In this document: one piece after another, positions 33,057 through 41,039 of the stretch | How positions within the stretch are numbered: position 1 is the first letter of the stretch | Layout: every line of letters starts with the position of its first letter | Source of the DNA: Geodermatophilus ruber | Lineage (GTDB): Bacteria > Actinomycetota > Actinomycetes > Mycobacteriales > Geodermatophilaceae | Direction: 5' to 3' | DNA: 64,000 nucleotides | Assembly (NCBI RefSeq): GCF_900114385.1 | Contig: NZ_FOSW01000012.1 | Location: 104,405 to 168,404, forward strand | Notes under the pieces: model-generated | Told to the model about the DNA's origin: nothing | Databases searched by the model: none | What the model saw: only the letters and a program-made list of their open reading frames with translations | Translations under genes and position numbers: made by a program

Positions 33057-34388
33057 GTGAACGAGATCAGGGACGCCATCCTCGCCGACCAGCTGGACGC
33101 CCTCGCCGGACTGGAGGTGCCGCAGTCCTACCGGGCCGTGCTGGTCCGCAAGGACGAGCAGGACATGTTCGAGGGCCTGCCCACCAAGGAGAAGGACCCG
33201 CGCAAGTCCCTCCACGTGGAGGAGGTCGCCACCCCGGAGCTCGGCCCGGGTGAGGCCATCGTGGCCGTGATGGCGTCGTCGGTGAACTACAACACCGTCT
33301 GGACGTCGATCTTCGAGCCGGTCTCGACCTTCGGGTTCCTGGAGCGCTACGGCCGCGTCTCGGAGCTCACGAAGAAGCACGACCTGCCGTACCACGTCGT
33401 CGGCTCCGACCTCGCCGGCGTCGTCCTCCGGGTGGGCCCGGGTGTGAACAAGTGGAAGCCCGGGGACGAGGTCGTCGCGCACTGCCTCTCGGTGGAGCTG
33501 GAGGACCCGGCCGGCCACGACGACACGATGATGGACCCCCAGCAGCGGATCTGGGGCTTCGAGACCAACTTCGGCGGCCTGGCCGAGCTGGCGCTGGTCA
33601 AGAGCAACCAGCTCATGCCCAAGCCGGCCCACCTCACCTGGGAGGAGGCCGCCGCCCCGGGGCTGGTGAACTCCACCGCCTACCGGCAGCTGGTCAGCCG
33701 CAACGGCGCGAACATGAAGCAGGGCGACACCGTGCTCATCTGGGGCGCCTCCGGCGGCCTGGGTTCCTACGCCACCCAGATGGCGCTCAACGGCGGCGCC
33801 ATCCCGGTCTGCGTCGTCTCCTCCCCGGAGAAGGCCGACATCGTCCGCTCCATGGGCGCCGAACTGGTGATCGACCGCTCCGCCGAGGGCTACAAGTTCT
33901 GGAAGGACGAGGCCACCCAGGATCCCAAGGAGTGGCAGCGGTTCGGCAAGAAGATCCGCGAGCTCACCGGCGGCGAGGACGTCGACATCGTCTTCGAGCA
34001 CCCCGGCCGGGAGACCTTCGGCGCCAGCGTCTACGTCGCCAAGAAGGGCGGCACGATCATCACCTGCGCCTCCACCACCGGCTACCTGCACGAGTACGAC
34101 AACCGGTACCTGTGGATGAACCTGAAGAAGATCCTCAGTTCGCACTTCGCCAACTACAAGGAGGCGTGGGAGGCCAACCGGCTGATCGACAAGGGCCTCA
34201 TCCACCCGACGCTGTCGAAGGTCTACCCGATGGAGGAGGTCGGCCAGGCCACCCTCGACGTCCACCGCAACGCCCACCAGGGCAAGGTCGGCGTCCTCAC
34301 CCTCGCCCCCACCGAAGGCCTCGGCGTCAAGGACGCCGAGAAGCGCGAGAAGCACCTCTCCGCGATCAACCGGTTCCGGGGCGTGTGA
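33057..34388 (+). CDS. ccr: Crotonyl-CoA carboxylase/reductase
   Basis: 443 residues. This medium-chain dehydrogenase/reductase converts crotonyl-CoA, NADPH and CO2 to ethylmalonyl-CoA, the key step of the ethylmalonyl-CoA pathway. The NADPH fold is W-G-A-S-G-G-L-G-S-Y. The four CO2-pocket residues described for the Kitasatospora enzyme (N81, F170, E171, H365) are all present with a constant offset of two: N79, F168, E169, H363. A carboxylating enzyme is therefore likely rather than a simple reductase. It starts at GTG 33057, followed by the usual N-terminus (MNEIRDAILADQ). Confidence 0.96.
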   Translation: MNEIRDAILADQLDALAGLEVPQSYRAVLVRKDEQDMFEGLPTKEKDPRKSLHVEEVATPELGPGEAIVAVMASSVNYNTVWTSIFEPVSTFGFLERYGRVSELTKKHDLPYHVVGSDLAGVVLRVGPGVNKWKPGDEVVAHCLSVELEDPAGHDDTMMDPQQRIWGFETNFGGLAELALVKSNQLMPKPAHLTWEEAAAPGLVNSTAYRQLVSRNGANMKQGDTVLIWGASGGLGSYATQMALNGGAIPVCVVSSPEKADIVRSMGAELVIDRSAEGYKFWKDEATQDPKEWQRFGKKIRELTGGEDVDIVFEHPGRETFGASVYVAKKGGTIITCASTTGYLHEYDNRYLWMNLKKILSSHFANYKEAWEANRLIDKGLIHPTLSKVYPMEEVGQATLDVHRNAHQGKVGVLTLAPTEGLGVKDAEKREKHLSAINRFRGV

Positions 34389-34411
34389 CCACGCCGGTAC
34401 GCGGACTGGAG

Positions 34412-34449
34412 CCGCCGCGCCCCGCCCGGCCCAGGGCGGGGCGCGGCGG
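34412..34449 (+). terminator. Terminator after ccr
   Basis: A perfect 16-bp stem (34412-34427 with 34434-34449) and a 6-base loop, 24 bases past the ccr stop. Confidence 0.8.
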
Positions 34450-34533
34450 TACGCCGTGCAGGGGTCCTGGCAGTCTGCTGGGAAGCTCTCCCGACACGCC
34501 GACCCCGTCTCCCGACTCTGCGAGGATGACCGC

Positions 34534-35697
34534 ATGACCGATCCCCGTCGCGACATGCTGCCGATGCGTGAGGCCCAGCACTCGTTCGACGTGGTGCTGC
34601 GGGGCTACGACCGGCACCAGGTGGCCGAGACGATCGAGCGCCTCGAGGCCGACATCCGCGTGGCCCTGGCCGACCGGGATGCCGCGATGGGCCGGGTCAA
34701 CGACCTGGTCAGGGAGTTGCAGGCCCGCCAGGCCGAGACCGACGCCCTCCGGCGCCAGGCCGCGGACGCCGGCCCGACGACGATGGCCAACATGAGCGGG
34801 CGCATCGCCCACATGATGCAGCTCGCCCAGGAGGAGGCCGACGAGATCCGCCGGACCGCTCAGGAGGAGGCGGCCGCGCTGCGCGAGCAGACCGCCGCCG
34901 AGGAGCGGGCCATGCTCGAGCGGCACGCCGCCGGGCAGGCCGAGGTCGAGCGCATGATGGCCGAGGCGCGGCAGAACGCCGAGCAGATCGCCACCAAGGC
35001 CCAGATCCGCGCCGACGAGCTGGTCAGCAAGGCCCAGGAGAAGGTCGCGCATCTCGATGCGGAATCCCAGGCCCGCCGGACGAAGGTCGAGGAGGACTTC
35101 GAGATCGCCCAGCGAGCCCGCCGCCAGGAGGCCGCCCGCCTGGAGGAGGAGCGGGATCGAGCCTCGGCGGAGGCCGCCCGCCAGCGCATCGCCGCGGCCG
35201 AGAAGCACGCCGCCCAGCTGGTCAGCGAGGCCGAGACGGCCGCCGCGGCCATCCGCGCGGTGCGCGACGAGCTGACCGGCCGGCTCGCCGAGGCGCGGCG
35301 GGTGCTGGACAGCATGCCCGACCTGGGTGACCGGCGGCCGGGGCAGAAGGCAGGGGCCAGGCCGCCCGTCCCGGGGCAGCCGCCGGCGCCGGGCCAGCAG
35401 CCGCCCGTCCCGCCCAAGCAGCAGCAGCAGCCGGCCCAGCGTCCCGCGGAGGCGCCGTCGACCGGTACCGGGGAGGCAGCTGCCGCCCGCCAGCCCACCC
35501 GCACGCCGACCGCCACGCAGCCGGCCGTCCAGCAGCAGCCAGCAGCCCCGCAGCCGGCCCCGGCGCAGCAGCAGGCGGCGCCGCAGCAGACCCAGCAGAT
35601 GCGCCCGGTGCCCGGCCCGCCCACGCAGGTGCAGCCGGCGGTGAAGCCGGCGCCGGCCGACACCGGCAACCAGCCGGCCACCCCCGCGTCCCGCTGA
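34534..35697 (+). CDS. DivIVA/Wag31-like coiled-coil protein
   Basis: 387 residues. The N-terminal 50 residues hold a DivIVA-like motif (FDVVLRGYDRHQVAETIERLEADI), followed by a long Glu/Ala/Arg-rich coiled coil (about 60-265) and a disordered Pro/Gln/Ala tail of about 120 residues. It is probably cytoplasmic and membrane- or pole-associated, like the DivIVA-domain paralogs of actinobacteria, but it is not next to the ftsZ/sepF cluster, so it is not the essential Wag31 itself. ATG 34534 precedes the conserved motif. It is followed by hairpins that end the transcript. Confidence 0.85.
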   Translation: MTDPRRDMLPMREAQHSFDVVLRGYDRHQVAETIERLEADIRVALADRDAAMGRVNDLVRELQARQAETDALRRQAADAGPTTMANMSGRIAHMMQLAQEEADEIRRTAQEEAAALREQTAAEERAMLERHAAGQAEVERMMAEARQNAEQIATKAQIRADELVSKAQEKVAHLDAESQARRTKVEEDFEIAQRARRQEAARLEEERDRASAEAARQRIAAAEKHAAQLVSEAETAAAAIRAVRDELTGRLAEARRVLDSMPDLGDRRPGQKAGARPPVPGQPPAPGQQPPVPPKQQQQPAQRPAEAPSTGTGEAAAARQPTRTPTATQPAVQQQPAAPQPAPAQQQAAPQQTQQMRPVPGPPTQVQPAVKPAPADTGNQPATPASR

Positions 35698-35716
35698 GCC
35701 GGCCGACAGCCGGCCG

Positions 35717-35744
35717 GGCGCCGCGCACCGGAGGACGCGGCGCC
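35717..35744 (+). terminator. Hairpin after the DivIVA-like gene
   Basis: GGCGCCGCG pairs with CGCGGCGCC across a 10-base loop. A smaller GCCGGC/GCCGGC stem lies just before it. Confidence 0.6.
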
Positions 35745-35783
35745 GCGGGCACCGGCGCCCGGGGAACGCGCGGGAGGACAGCG

Positions 35784-36608
35784 GTGGCCCGGTGTGCCCG
35801 CGTGCTGGGCGCCGTCCTGCTCACCGCCGGGATCGCGCTGACCGGCCTGCCCCCCGCGGCCGCGGCCGGGGACGGGTACCTCCGGCTGGCCCACCTCTCC
35901 CCCGACACCCCCGCCGTGGACGTCGCCGTCGCCCCCGCCGGCGAGCCGACCGCGGCGATCACGGGCGCGCAGCTCGGCTACGGCGAGGTGTCGGAGTACC
36001 GCCCGCTGCCCCCCGGCAGGTACGCCGTCAGCGTGCGCACCGCCGGCGGCGACCCCGCGACGCCTCCGGTGCTGTCCACGACCGTCGAGCTGCCCGCCGC
36101 CGGCGACGCGCGGACAGTGGCGGCCACCGGCTCCTTCGCCGGCCTGCAGCTGGCCGTGCTCGACGACGACCGCACGCCGCCTCCCGCGGGCATGGCGCGG
36201 GTGCGCGTCGTCGCCGCCGCGGCGACCGTGCCCGCGCTGGACGCCACGGTGCCGGGCAGGCCACCCCTGGCCAGCGGCCTGGCGTTCCCCGGAGCCGGGG
36301 ACTACGAGCCCGTGCCCGCCGGCGCCACGGTGCTGCGGGTGACCGGCGACGGGACGGCGACGGAGGTGCCGCTCGACCTCGCCGCCGGCTCGGTCTACAG
36401 CCTGCTGGTGCTGGACCGCCCCGGCGGGGGGCTGGCGGTGCGGCCGCTGGTCGACGCCGTGGGCGCCGCCGTCGTGCCGGGGGGTGGGGTGGAGGCTGGG
36501 GCCGGCGGCACCGCCGGGGACGGCCGCCTCCCGACGGCGGTGGCCGGCGCGGGCCTGCTCGTCGCCGCCGCGGTGCTGGTCCTGACCCTGCGCCGGTCCC
36601 GGCGGTGA
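35784..36608 (+). CDS. DUF4397 surface protein with C-terminal anchor
   Basis: 274 residues. A Sec signal peptide (about 1-28, ending A-A-A-A) is followed by two DUF4397-like beta domains (YLRLAHLSPDTPAVDVAV is the hallmark). A Gly/Ala linker leads to L-P-T-A-V at 249-253, a hydrophobic stretch of about 16 residues and the basic tail RRSRR. The end has the architecture of a cell-wall sorting signal, although the motif is not LPXTG. The gene's stop overlaps the next gene's start (GTGA), and that gene is a sortase, so this protein is its likely substrate. Confidence 0.87.
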   Translation: MARCARVLGAVLLTAGIALTGLPPAAAAGDGYLRLAHLSPDTPAVDVAVAPAGEPTAAITGAQLGYGEVSEYRPLPPGRYAVSVRTAGGDPATPPVLSTTVELPAAGDARTVAATGSFAGLQLAVLDDDRTPPPAGMARVRVVAAAATVPALDATVPGRPPLASGLAFPGAGDYEPVPAGATVLRVTGDGTATEVPLDLAAGSVYSLLVLDRPGGGLAVRPLVDAVGAAVVPGGGVEAGAGGTAGDGRLPTAVAGAGLLVAAAVLVLTLRRSRR

Positions 36609-37195
36609 GCGGCGGGCTGCCGCTGGCCCGGCGCCTGCTGGCCGGCACCGCCCTGGTCGCCGGCGCCGTCGCCCTGCTCTCCCCCGCGCCGCCGGGTGCC
36701 GCGCAGGCGCCCGCCGGCGCGCCGGTCGTGGCCGAGGCCCTGCCGCCCGAGCAGACGGCCGGACCGGCCCGGCTGCGGATCCCGGCGATCGGCGTGGACA
36801 CCTCCCTGGCACGGCTCGGCGTCGATGCCGCCGGTGCCCTGGTCCCGCCGGCGGACTTCGCGCAGGCCGGCTGGTTCACCGGGAGCGCCACCCCGGGCGC
36901 GGTGGGCCCGGCGGTGGTCGCCGGCCACGTGGACTCCACGGCGGGCCCCGCGGTCTTCTTCCGGCTGGGCGGGCTCGCCCCCGGCGACGACGTGCTGGTC
37001 GACCGCGCGGACGGGACCACGGTGCGGTTCACGGTCACCGGCACGAGCCGGTACCCGAAGGACGCGTTCCCGACCGCCGCGGTGTACGGGCCCACGCCGC
37101 GCGCGGAGCTGCGGCTGATCACCTGCGGCGGCGACTTCGACCGTGACCGGCGCAGCTACGCCGACAACGTCGTCGTGACGGCGGTCGCGGTCTAG
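36605..37195 (+). CDS. Class F/E-like sortase
   Basis: 196 residues. An N-terminal membrane anchor (about 10-28) is followed by a sortase domain (ARLRIPAIGVDTSL). The catalytic residues are His 108 (V-A-G-H-V-D), Cys 174 (L-I-T-C-G-G) and an Arg at 182-183 (D-R-R-S-Y-A-D-N). It joins surface proteins to the cell envelope by transpeptidation. GTG 36605 overlaps the DUF4397 gene's stop, so the two are translated together. The short domain and TCGG context are as in actinobacterial single-domain sortases. Confidence 0.92.
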   Translation: MSGGLPLARRLLAGTALVAGAVALLSPAPPGAAQAPAGAPVVAEALPPEQTAGPARLRIPAIGVDTSLARLGVDAAGALVPPADFAQAGWFTGSATPGAVGPAVVAGHVDSTAGPAVFFRLGGLAPGDDVLVDRADGTTVRFTVTGTSRYPKDAFPTAAVYGPTPRAELRLITCGGDFDRDRRSYADNVVVTAVAV

Positions 37196-37497
37196 CGCCG
37201 TCGCCCGCGGGCCCGCCAGCAGGCGGTGTGCCAGTGGCGGCGCCAGTCGGCGGCCGAGTCGGTGTCCCAGGGATCCAGGTCGGAGTCGCGGGCGTACACC
37301 GGCCAGGTCACCACGTGCGGCGTCCCGGGCCGGATCTCCTGATCGCACCCGGGGCAGCGGTAGGTCTTCCCCGTCGAGGACCCGGTGACCGAGCGGACCG
37401 CCCAGTCGCCGTCCGCCGCCTCCTCGACCTGCTCGGCGCGGCGGACCGGGTCACGTCCGGAGGGACGTGACCCGGTCCGAGCACGCCGGCGGGGCAC
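37192..37497 (-). CDS. Small zinc-ribbon-like protein
   Basis: 101 residues. The basic N-terminus is likely disordered. The conserved core has C-P-G-C-D-Q-E-I and, 30 residues on, H-W-H-T-A-C-W, giving a Cys/His set that could bind zinc. Small proteins of this type are widespread in actinobacteria and are often labelled ATP/GTP-binding protein without evidence. The start GTG 37497 is 6 bases past the stop of the dehydrogenase gene. A perfect 17-bp inverted repeat lies inside codons 7-19. Function is unknown. Confidence 0.8.
   Translation of the reverse strand: MPRRRARTGSRPSGRDPVRRAEQVEEAADGDWAVRSVTGSSTGKTYRCPGCDQEIRPGTPHVVTWPVYARDSDLDPWDTDSAADWRRHWHTACWRARGRRR
37442..37479 (-). terminator. 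Perfect 17-bp hairpin within the 5' end of the zinc-ribbon gene
   Basis: The arms 37442-37458 and 37463-37479 are perfectly complementary with a 4-base loop. The hairpin lies 24 bases beyond the dehydrogenase stop and overlaps the first codons of the small gene. It could terminate or attenuate the upstream transcript. Confidence 0.65.
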
Positions 37498-37503
37498 CGC
37501 GGG

Positions 37504-39285
37504 TCAGCGGCTCGCGTAGTCCCGGAACCCGCGGCCGGTCTTGCGCCCCAGGTAGCCGGCGGTGACCAGGTGCTCGAGCAGCGGGGCCGGGGCGAAGCCG
37601 GGCTCCCGGAACTCGGTGTAGAGCTCCCGCTCGATGGCCAGCGACACGTCCAGGCCCACGACGTCGAGCAGCTCGAACGGGCCCATCGGGTAGCCGCAGC
37701 CGACCTTCATCGCCGCGTCGATGTCGTCGGCGGTCGCGTAGTGCGCCTCGAGCATCTTCACCGCGTCGTTGAGGTACGGGAACAGCAGCGCGTTGACGAT
37801 GAAGCCCGCCCGGTCGGTGCAGGAGACCGCGTGCTTGCCGAGCTTCGCGCTGACCGCATGCGCCGTGGCCGCCACGTCGGGGGCCGTGGAGATCGTGGAG
37901 ACGACCTCCACGAGCTTCATCACCTGCGCGGGGTTGAAGAAGTGCATGCCCACGACGTCGGCCGGGCGGCCGCTGGCCTTGGCGCACTCGATGACCGGCA
38001 GGCTGGAGGTCGTGGTGGCGAGCACCGCGCCGGGCTTCGCGATCTCGCCCAGGTTGGCGAACAGGGCCTCCTTGACCGGCAGCGACTCGACGACCGCCTC
38101 GACGATCAGGTCGCGGTCGGCCAGGTCGTCCAGCGACGTCGTCCCGCTGACCCGGCCGAGGATCCCGTCGCGGGTGGACTCGTCGAGCCGGCCCCGCTGG
38201 ACCTGCTTCTCCAGCGACCTGGCCAGGGCCTTCTGCACGGCCTCGACCTTCTCGGGCGCACGGGCGACGAAGCGGACGTCGTAGCCGCCCTTGGCGACCA
38301 CCTCGATGATCCCGGTGGCCATGGTTCCGGAGCCGACGACGCCGACGGTCGACACCGGCCGCGCGCCCTCCGCGGCGCCCCCGCTGGCCGGGGTCTGCGC
38401 GTCGGTGACCACCTCGGCCGAGTCGCGCTCGGCGTAGGTGTAGAAGCCGCGGCCGGACTTCCGGCCGAGCAGCCCCGCGGTCATCATCTGCTTGATGATC
38501 GGGCTGGGCGCGTGCAGCCGGTTGCGCGACTGCTTGTACATCGTGTCGAGGATCTCGTAGGCGGTGTCGATGCCGATGAGGTCCATGAGCGCCAGCGGGC
38601 CCATCGGCAGGCCGCAGCCCAGCCGCATCGCCGCGTCGATGTCCTCGCGGCTGGCGTAGCGGTTCTCGTACATGGAGACCGCGTGGTTGAGGTAGCCGAA
38701 CAGCAGCGCGTTGGCGATGAAGCCGGCCTTGTCGCCGATGGTCACGTCGACCTTGCCCAGCCGCGAGGCCAGCGCCTCGACGTCCTCGACGACGGACGGC
38801 TCGGTGACGACGGTCCGCACCACCTCGACGAGCTTCATGACCGGCGCCGGGTTGAAGAAGTGCATCCCGATGACCTTGCTCGGCCGGCCGGTGGCGACCG
38901 ACAGCTCGGTGACCGACAGGCTCGAGGTGTTGGTCGCCAGGATGGTGTCCGGCAGGCAGATCTTGTCCAGCGCGGCGAAGATCTCGGTCTTGAGCTCCAT
39001 CCGCTCGGGCACGGCCTCGATGACCAGCTCCGCGGCGGCGAGATCCTCCAGCGAAGTGGAGAACCGGATCCGCCCGAAGATCGCGTCCCGCTCGGCCTCG
39101 TCCAGCTTGCCGCGGCTGATGGCGCGGTCGGTCGAGTGCTGGAGGTGGGCACGACCGCGGGCGAGGGCCTGGTCGCTGACCTCCACGGCGGTGACCGACA
39201 GGCCCGCCCGGGCGAGCACCTCGGTGATGCCGGCACCCATGGTGCCCAGCCCCACGACGCCGACCTCGGTCAGTTCTCTGGCCAC
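37504..39285 (-). CDS. 3-hydroxyacyl-CoA dehydrogenase, internally duplicated
   Basis: 593 residues made of two complete 3-hydroxyacyl-CoA dehydrogenase units in tandem. Each has an NAD-binding G-x-G-x-x-G/A (first about 11-18, second about 318-325), the catalytic His in M-H-F-F-N-P (H142 and H448), the following Glu in M-K-L-V-E-V-V, and a C-terminal domain ending G-R-K-S/T-G-R-G-F. The first unit keeps T-N-T-S-S-L while the second has T-T-T-S-S-L, so the second may have altered activity. It probably oxidises or reduces 3-hydroxybutyryl-CoA. The start is GTG 39285, after GAGGGG. The shared palindrome lies 97 bases upstream. Confidence 0.92.
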   Translation of the reverse strand: MARELTEVGVVGLGTMGAGITEVLARAGLSVTAVEVSDQALARGRAHLQHSTDRAISRGKLDEAERDAIFGRIRFSTSLEDLAAAELVIEAVPERMELKTEIFAALDKICLPDTILATNTSSLSVTELSVATGRPSKVIGMHFFNPAPVMKLVEVVRTVVTEPSVVEDVEALASRLGKVDVTIGDKAGFIANALLFGYLNHAVSMYENRYASREDIDAAMRLGCGLPMGPLALMDLIGIDTAYEILDTMYKQSRNRLHAPSPIIKQMMTAGLLGRKSGRGFYTYAERDSAEVVTDAQTPASGGAAEGARPVSTVGVVGSGTMATGIIEVVAKGGYDVRFVARAPEKVEAVQKALARSLEKQVQRGRLDESTRDGILGRVSGTTSLDDLADRDLIVEAVVESLPVKEALFANLGEIAKPGAVLATTTSSLPVIECAKASGRPADVVGMHFFNPAQVMKLVEVVSTISTAPDVAATAHAVSAKLGKHAVSCTDRAGFIVNALLFPYLNDAVKMLEAHYATADDIDAAMKVGCGYPMGPFELLDVVGLDVSLAIERELYTEFREPGFAPAPLLEHLVTAGYLGRKTGRGFRDYASR

Positions 39286-39381
39286 GCTGCCATCCCCTCT
39301 GCGTCGGCCCCGGCGACCCGGGCACCGTCGTCCGTGATCGAAGGCAGTGTCGCACCCGCCGGCCGCCCCGCCCACTCGGGG

Positions 39382-39395
39382 CTACCCATCGGTAA
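39382..39395. promoter_or_regulatory. TTAC-N6-GTAG palindrome upstream of the 3-hydroxyacyl-CoA dehydrogenase
   Basis: Read on the minus strand the site is TTAC-CGATGG-GTAG, 97 bases before the start codon and directly after the nucS stop. One arm has a single mismatch from the symmetric form. Confidence 0.55.
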
Positions 39396-39401
39396 CCAGC
39401 G

Positions 39402-40073
39402 TCAGAAGAGCCGCTGGGAGGGGTCGTCGGTGCCCTTGAGGACGGCGTAGTCGACGGTGAGGCAGTCGATGCCGCGGTCCCCGGCCAGCACCCGCGCCTG
39501 CGGCTTGATCTCCTGGGCGGCGAAGACGCCGCGGACAGGGGCCAGGAGCGGGTCGCGGTTGAGCAGCTCCAGGTATCTCGTCAACTGCTCGACGCCGTCG
39601 ATCTCGCCGCGGCGCTTGATCTCGACGGCGACGGTCCGGCCGTCGGCGTCCCGGCACAGCAGGTCCACCGGGCCGATCGCGGTCGGGTACTCCCGGCGGA
39701 CCAGGGTCCAGCCGGTCCCGAAGGTCTCCACGTGCAGCGCGAGCAGCCGCTGCAGCTCCGCCTCGACGCCGTCCTTCTGCAGGCCGGGATCGACGCCCAG
39801 CTCGTGCGAGGAGTCGTGCTCGACCGACTCGATGGTGATGATCAGCTGCTCGCCGGCCTTGTTGGTCACCGTCCAGGTGCCCGCACCGTCGAGCAGCTCG
39901 TCCCGGAACGAGCAGGGCGGCGTCATCCAGTTCAGCGGCTTGTAGGCCCGGTCGTCGGCGTGCACCGAGACCGAGCCGTCGGCCTTCACCAGCAGCAGCC
40001 GGGAGGCCATGGGCAGGTGGGCGGTCAGCCGCCCGATGTAGTCGACCGAGCAGCGGGCGATGACCAAGCGCAC
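39402..40073 (-). CDS. nucS: Mismatch-specific endonuclease NucS
   Basis: 223 residues. The enzyme cuts both strands at mismatches and substitutes for MutS/MutL in actinobacteria. The N-terminal DNA-binding domain begins M(V)[11 protein letters not shown]. The nuclease centre is D137 (GPVDLLC) and E151-x-K153 (VEIKRR), followed by Q-L-T-R-Y. The last residues Q-R-L-F match the C-terminal motif that binds the sliding clamp. GTG 40073 gives the family's usual start and length; a longer frame upstream is unrelated. Confidence 0.96.
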   Translation of the reverse strand: MRLVIARCSVDYIGRLTAHLPMASRLLLVKADGSVSVHADDRAYKPLNWMTPPCSFRDELLDGAGTWTVTNKAGEQLIITIESVEHDSSHELGVDPGLQKDGVEAELQRLLALHVETFGTGWTLVRREYPTAIGPVDLLCRDADGRTVAVEIKRRGEIDGVEQLTRYLELLNRDPLLAPVRGVFAAQEIKPQARVLAGDRGIDCLTVDYAVLKGTDDPSQRLF

Positions 40074-40153
40074 GGGGCCCGACGGTACCGGGCGGGACGG
40101 CGCGGCCGTGACGGAGACCGGAACCGGCAGCGCGGGCCGATCGTCGTAGGGCC

Positions 40154-41020
40154 GTGACCCCGCGCGCCGTCCGGTCGACCGCCGTCCTGGCCCTCGTGCT
40201 CGTGCTCTGCGCGTGCGCCCAGCGCGGCGGGCCGGCCGCGCCCCGCCCGTCGGCACCGGAGGGACCCGGCCGGCTGGTGCTGCAGATCGAGCACGTCGGC
40301 GGGTTCGTCACCCCCGAGATGCTGGCCGGCCGCCTCCCGCTGGTGAGCGTCTACTCCGACGGCCGGGTGATCGCCCAGGGGCCCCAGATCGCCATCCACC
40401 CCGCGCCCGCGCTGCCCAACCTGCAGGTCTGGCGGCTCGACGCCGACGGCGTGCAGACCGTGGTCGACCGGGCGCTGACCGCCGGCGTGGCCGAGACCGG
40501 CGACCTGGGCAGCCCCCCGGTCGCCGACGTCCCGTCGACCCGGTTCACCCTCGTCACCGACACCGGGACGTCGGTCCGGGAGGTCGCCGCCCTTCTCGAG
40601 CTGCCCGACGAGGTGTCCGGTGACCTCAGCCCCGAGCAGCGGGCCGCCCGCGGTGAGCTGCGCGGGCTGCTCGACGTGCTGACCTCGCCGGAGGAGTCGC
40701 TGGGTGCTGCGGGTCCGGAGGCCTACCGCCCCGACGCCGTGGCCGCCGTCGTCCGGCCGTGGGCGGCCGACCCGGATCCCGAGCTCGTCCAGCCCGAGGT
40801 GAGCTGGCCGGGACCGGGCCTGCCGGGCGAGCCACTGGACCAGCGGCTCGGCCTGTCCTGCGTCACCGCGCGCGGCGCCGAGGCGACGGCGGTGCTCGAG
40901 GCGGCGGGCGTGGCCAACGCGCTGACCCCCTGGGTGGCCGGTGACGGCACCCGCTGGGCGCTCACCCTCCGCCCGCTGCTGCCGCACGAGACCGGCTGCA
41001 CCGCCCTGTCCGGCTCCTGA
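40154..41020 (+). CDS. Putative lipoprotein of unknown function
   Basis: 288 residues. Signal peptide with C-A-C-A at about 18-21 (lipobox L-V-L-C or L-C-A-C), then a mature domain opening [18 protein letters not shown]. Later segments ([43 protein letters not shown]) look like a conserved actinobacterial surface protein, but I cannot name a family. It is divergent from nucS and convergent with the symporter gene. It starts at GTG 40154. Confidence 0.78.
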   Translation: MTPRAVRSTAVLALVLVLCACAQRGGPAAPRPSAPEGPGRLVLQIEHVGGFVTPEMLAGRLPLVSVYSDGRVIAQGPQIAIHPAPALPNLQVWRLDADGVQTVVDRALTAGVAETGDLGSPPVADVPSTRFTLVTDTGTSVREVAALLELPDEVSGDLSPEQRAARGELRGLLDVLTSPEESLGAAGPEAYRPDAVAAVVRPWAADPDPELVQPEVSWPGPGLPGEPLDQRLGLSCVTARGAEATAVLEAAGVANALTPWVAGDGTRWALTLRPLLPHETGCTALSGS

Positions 41021-41039
41021 GACGCCGCAGGCCCCCTCC

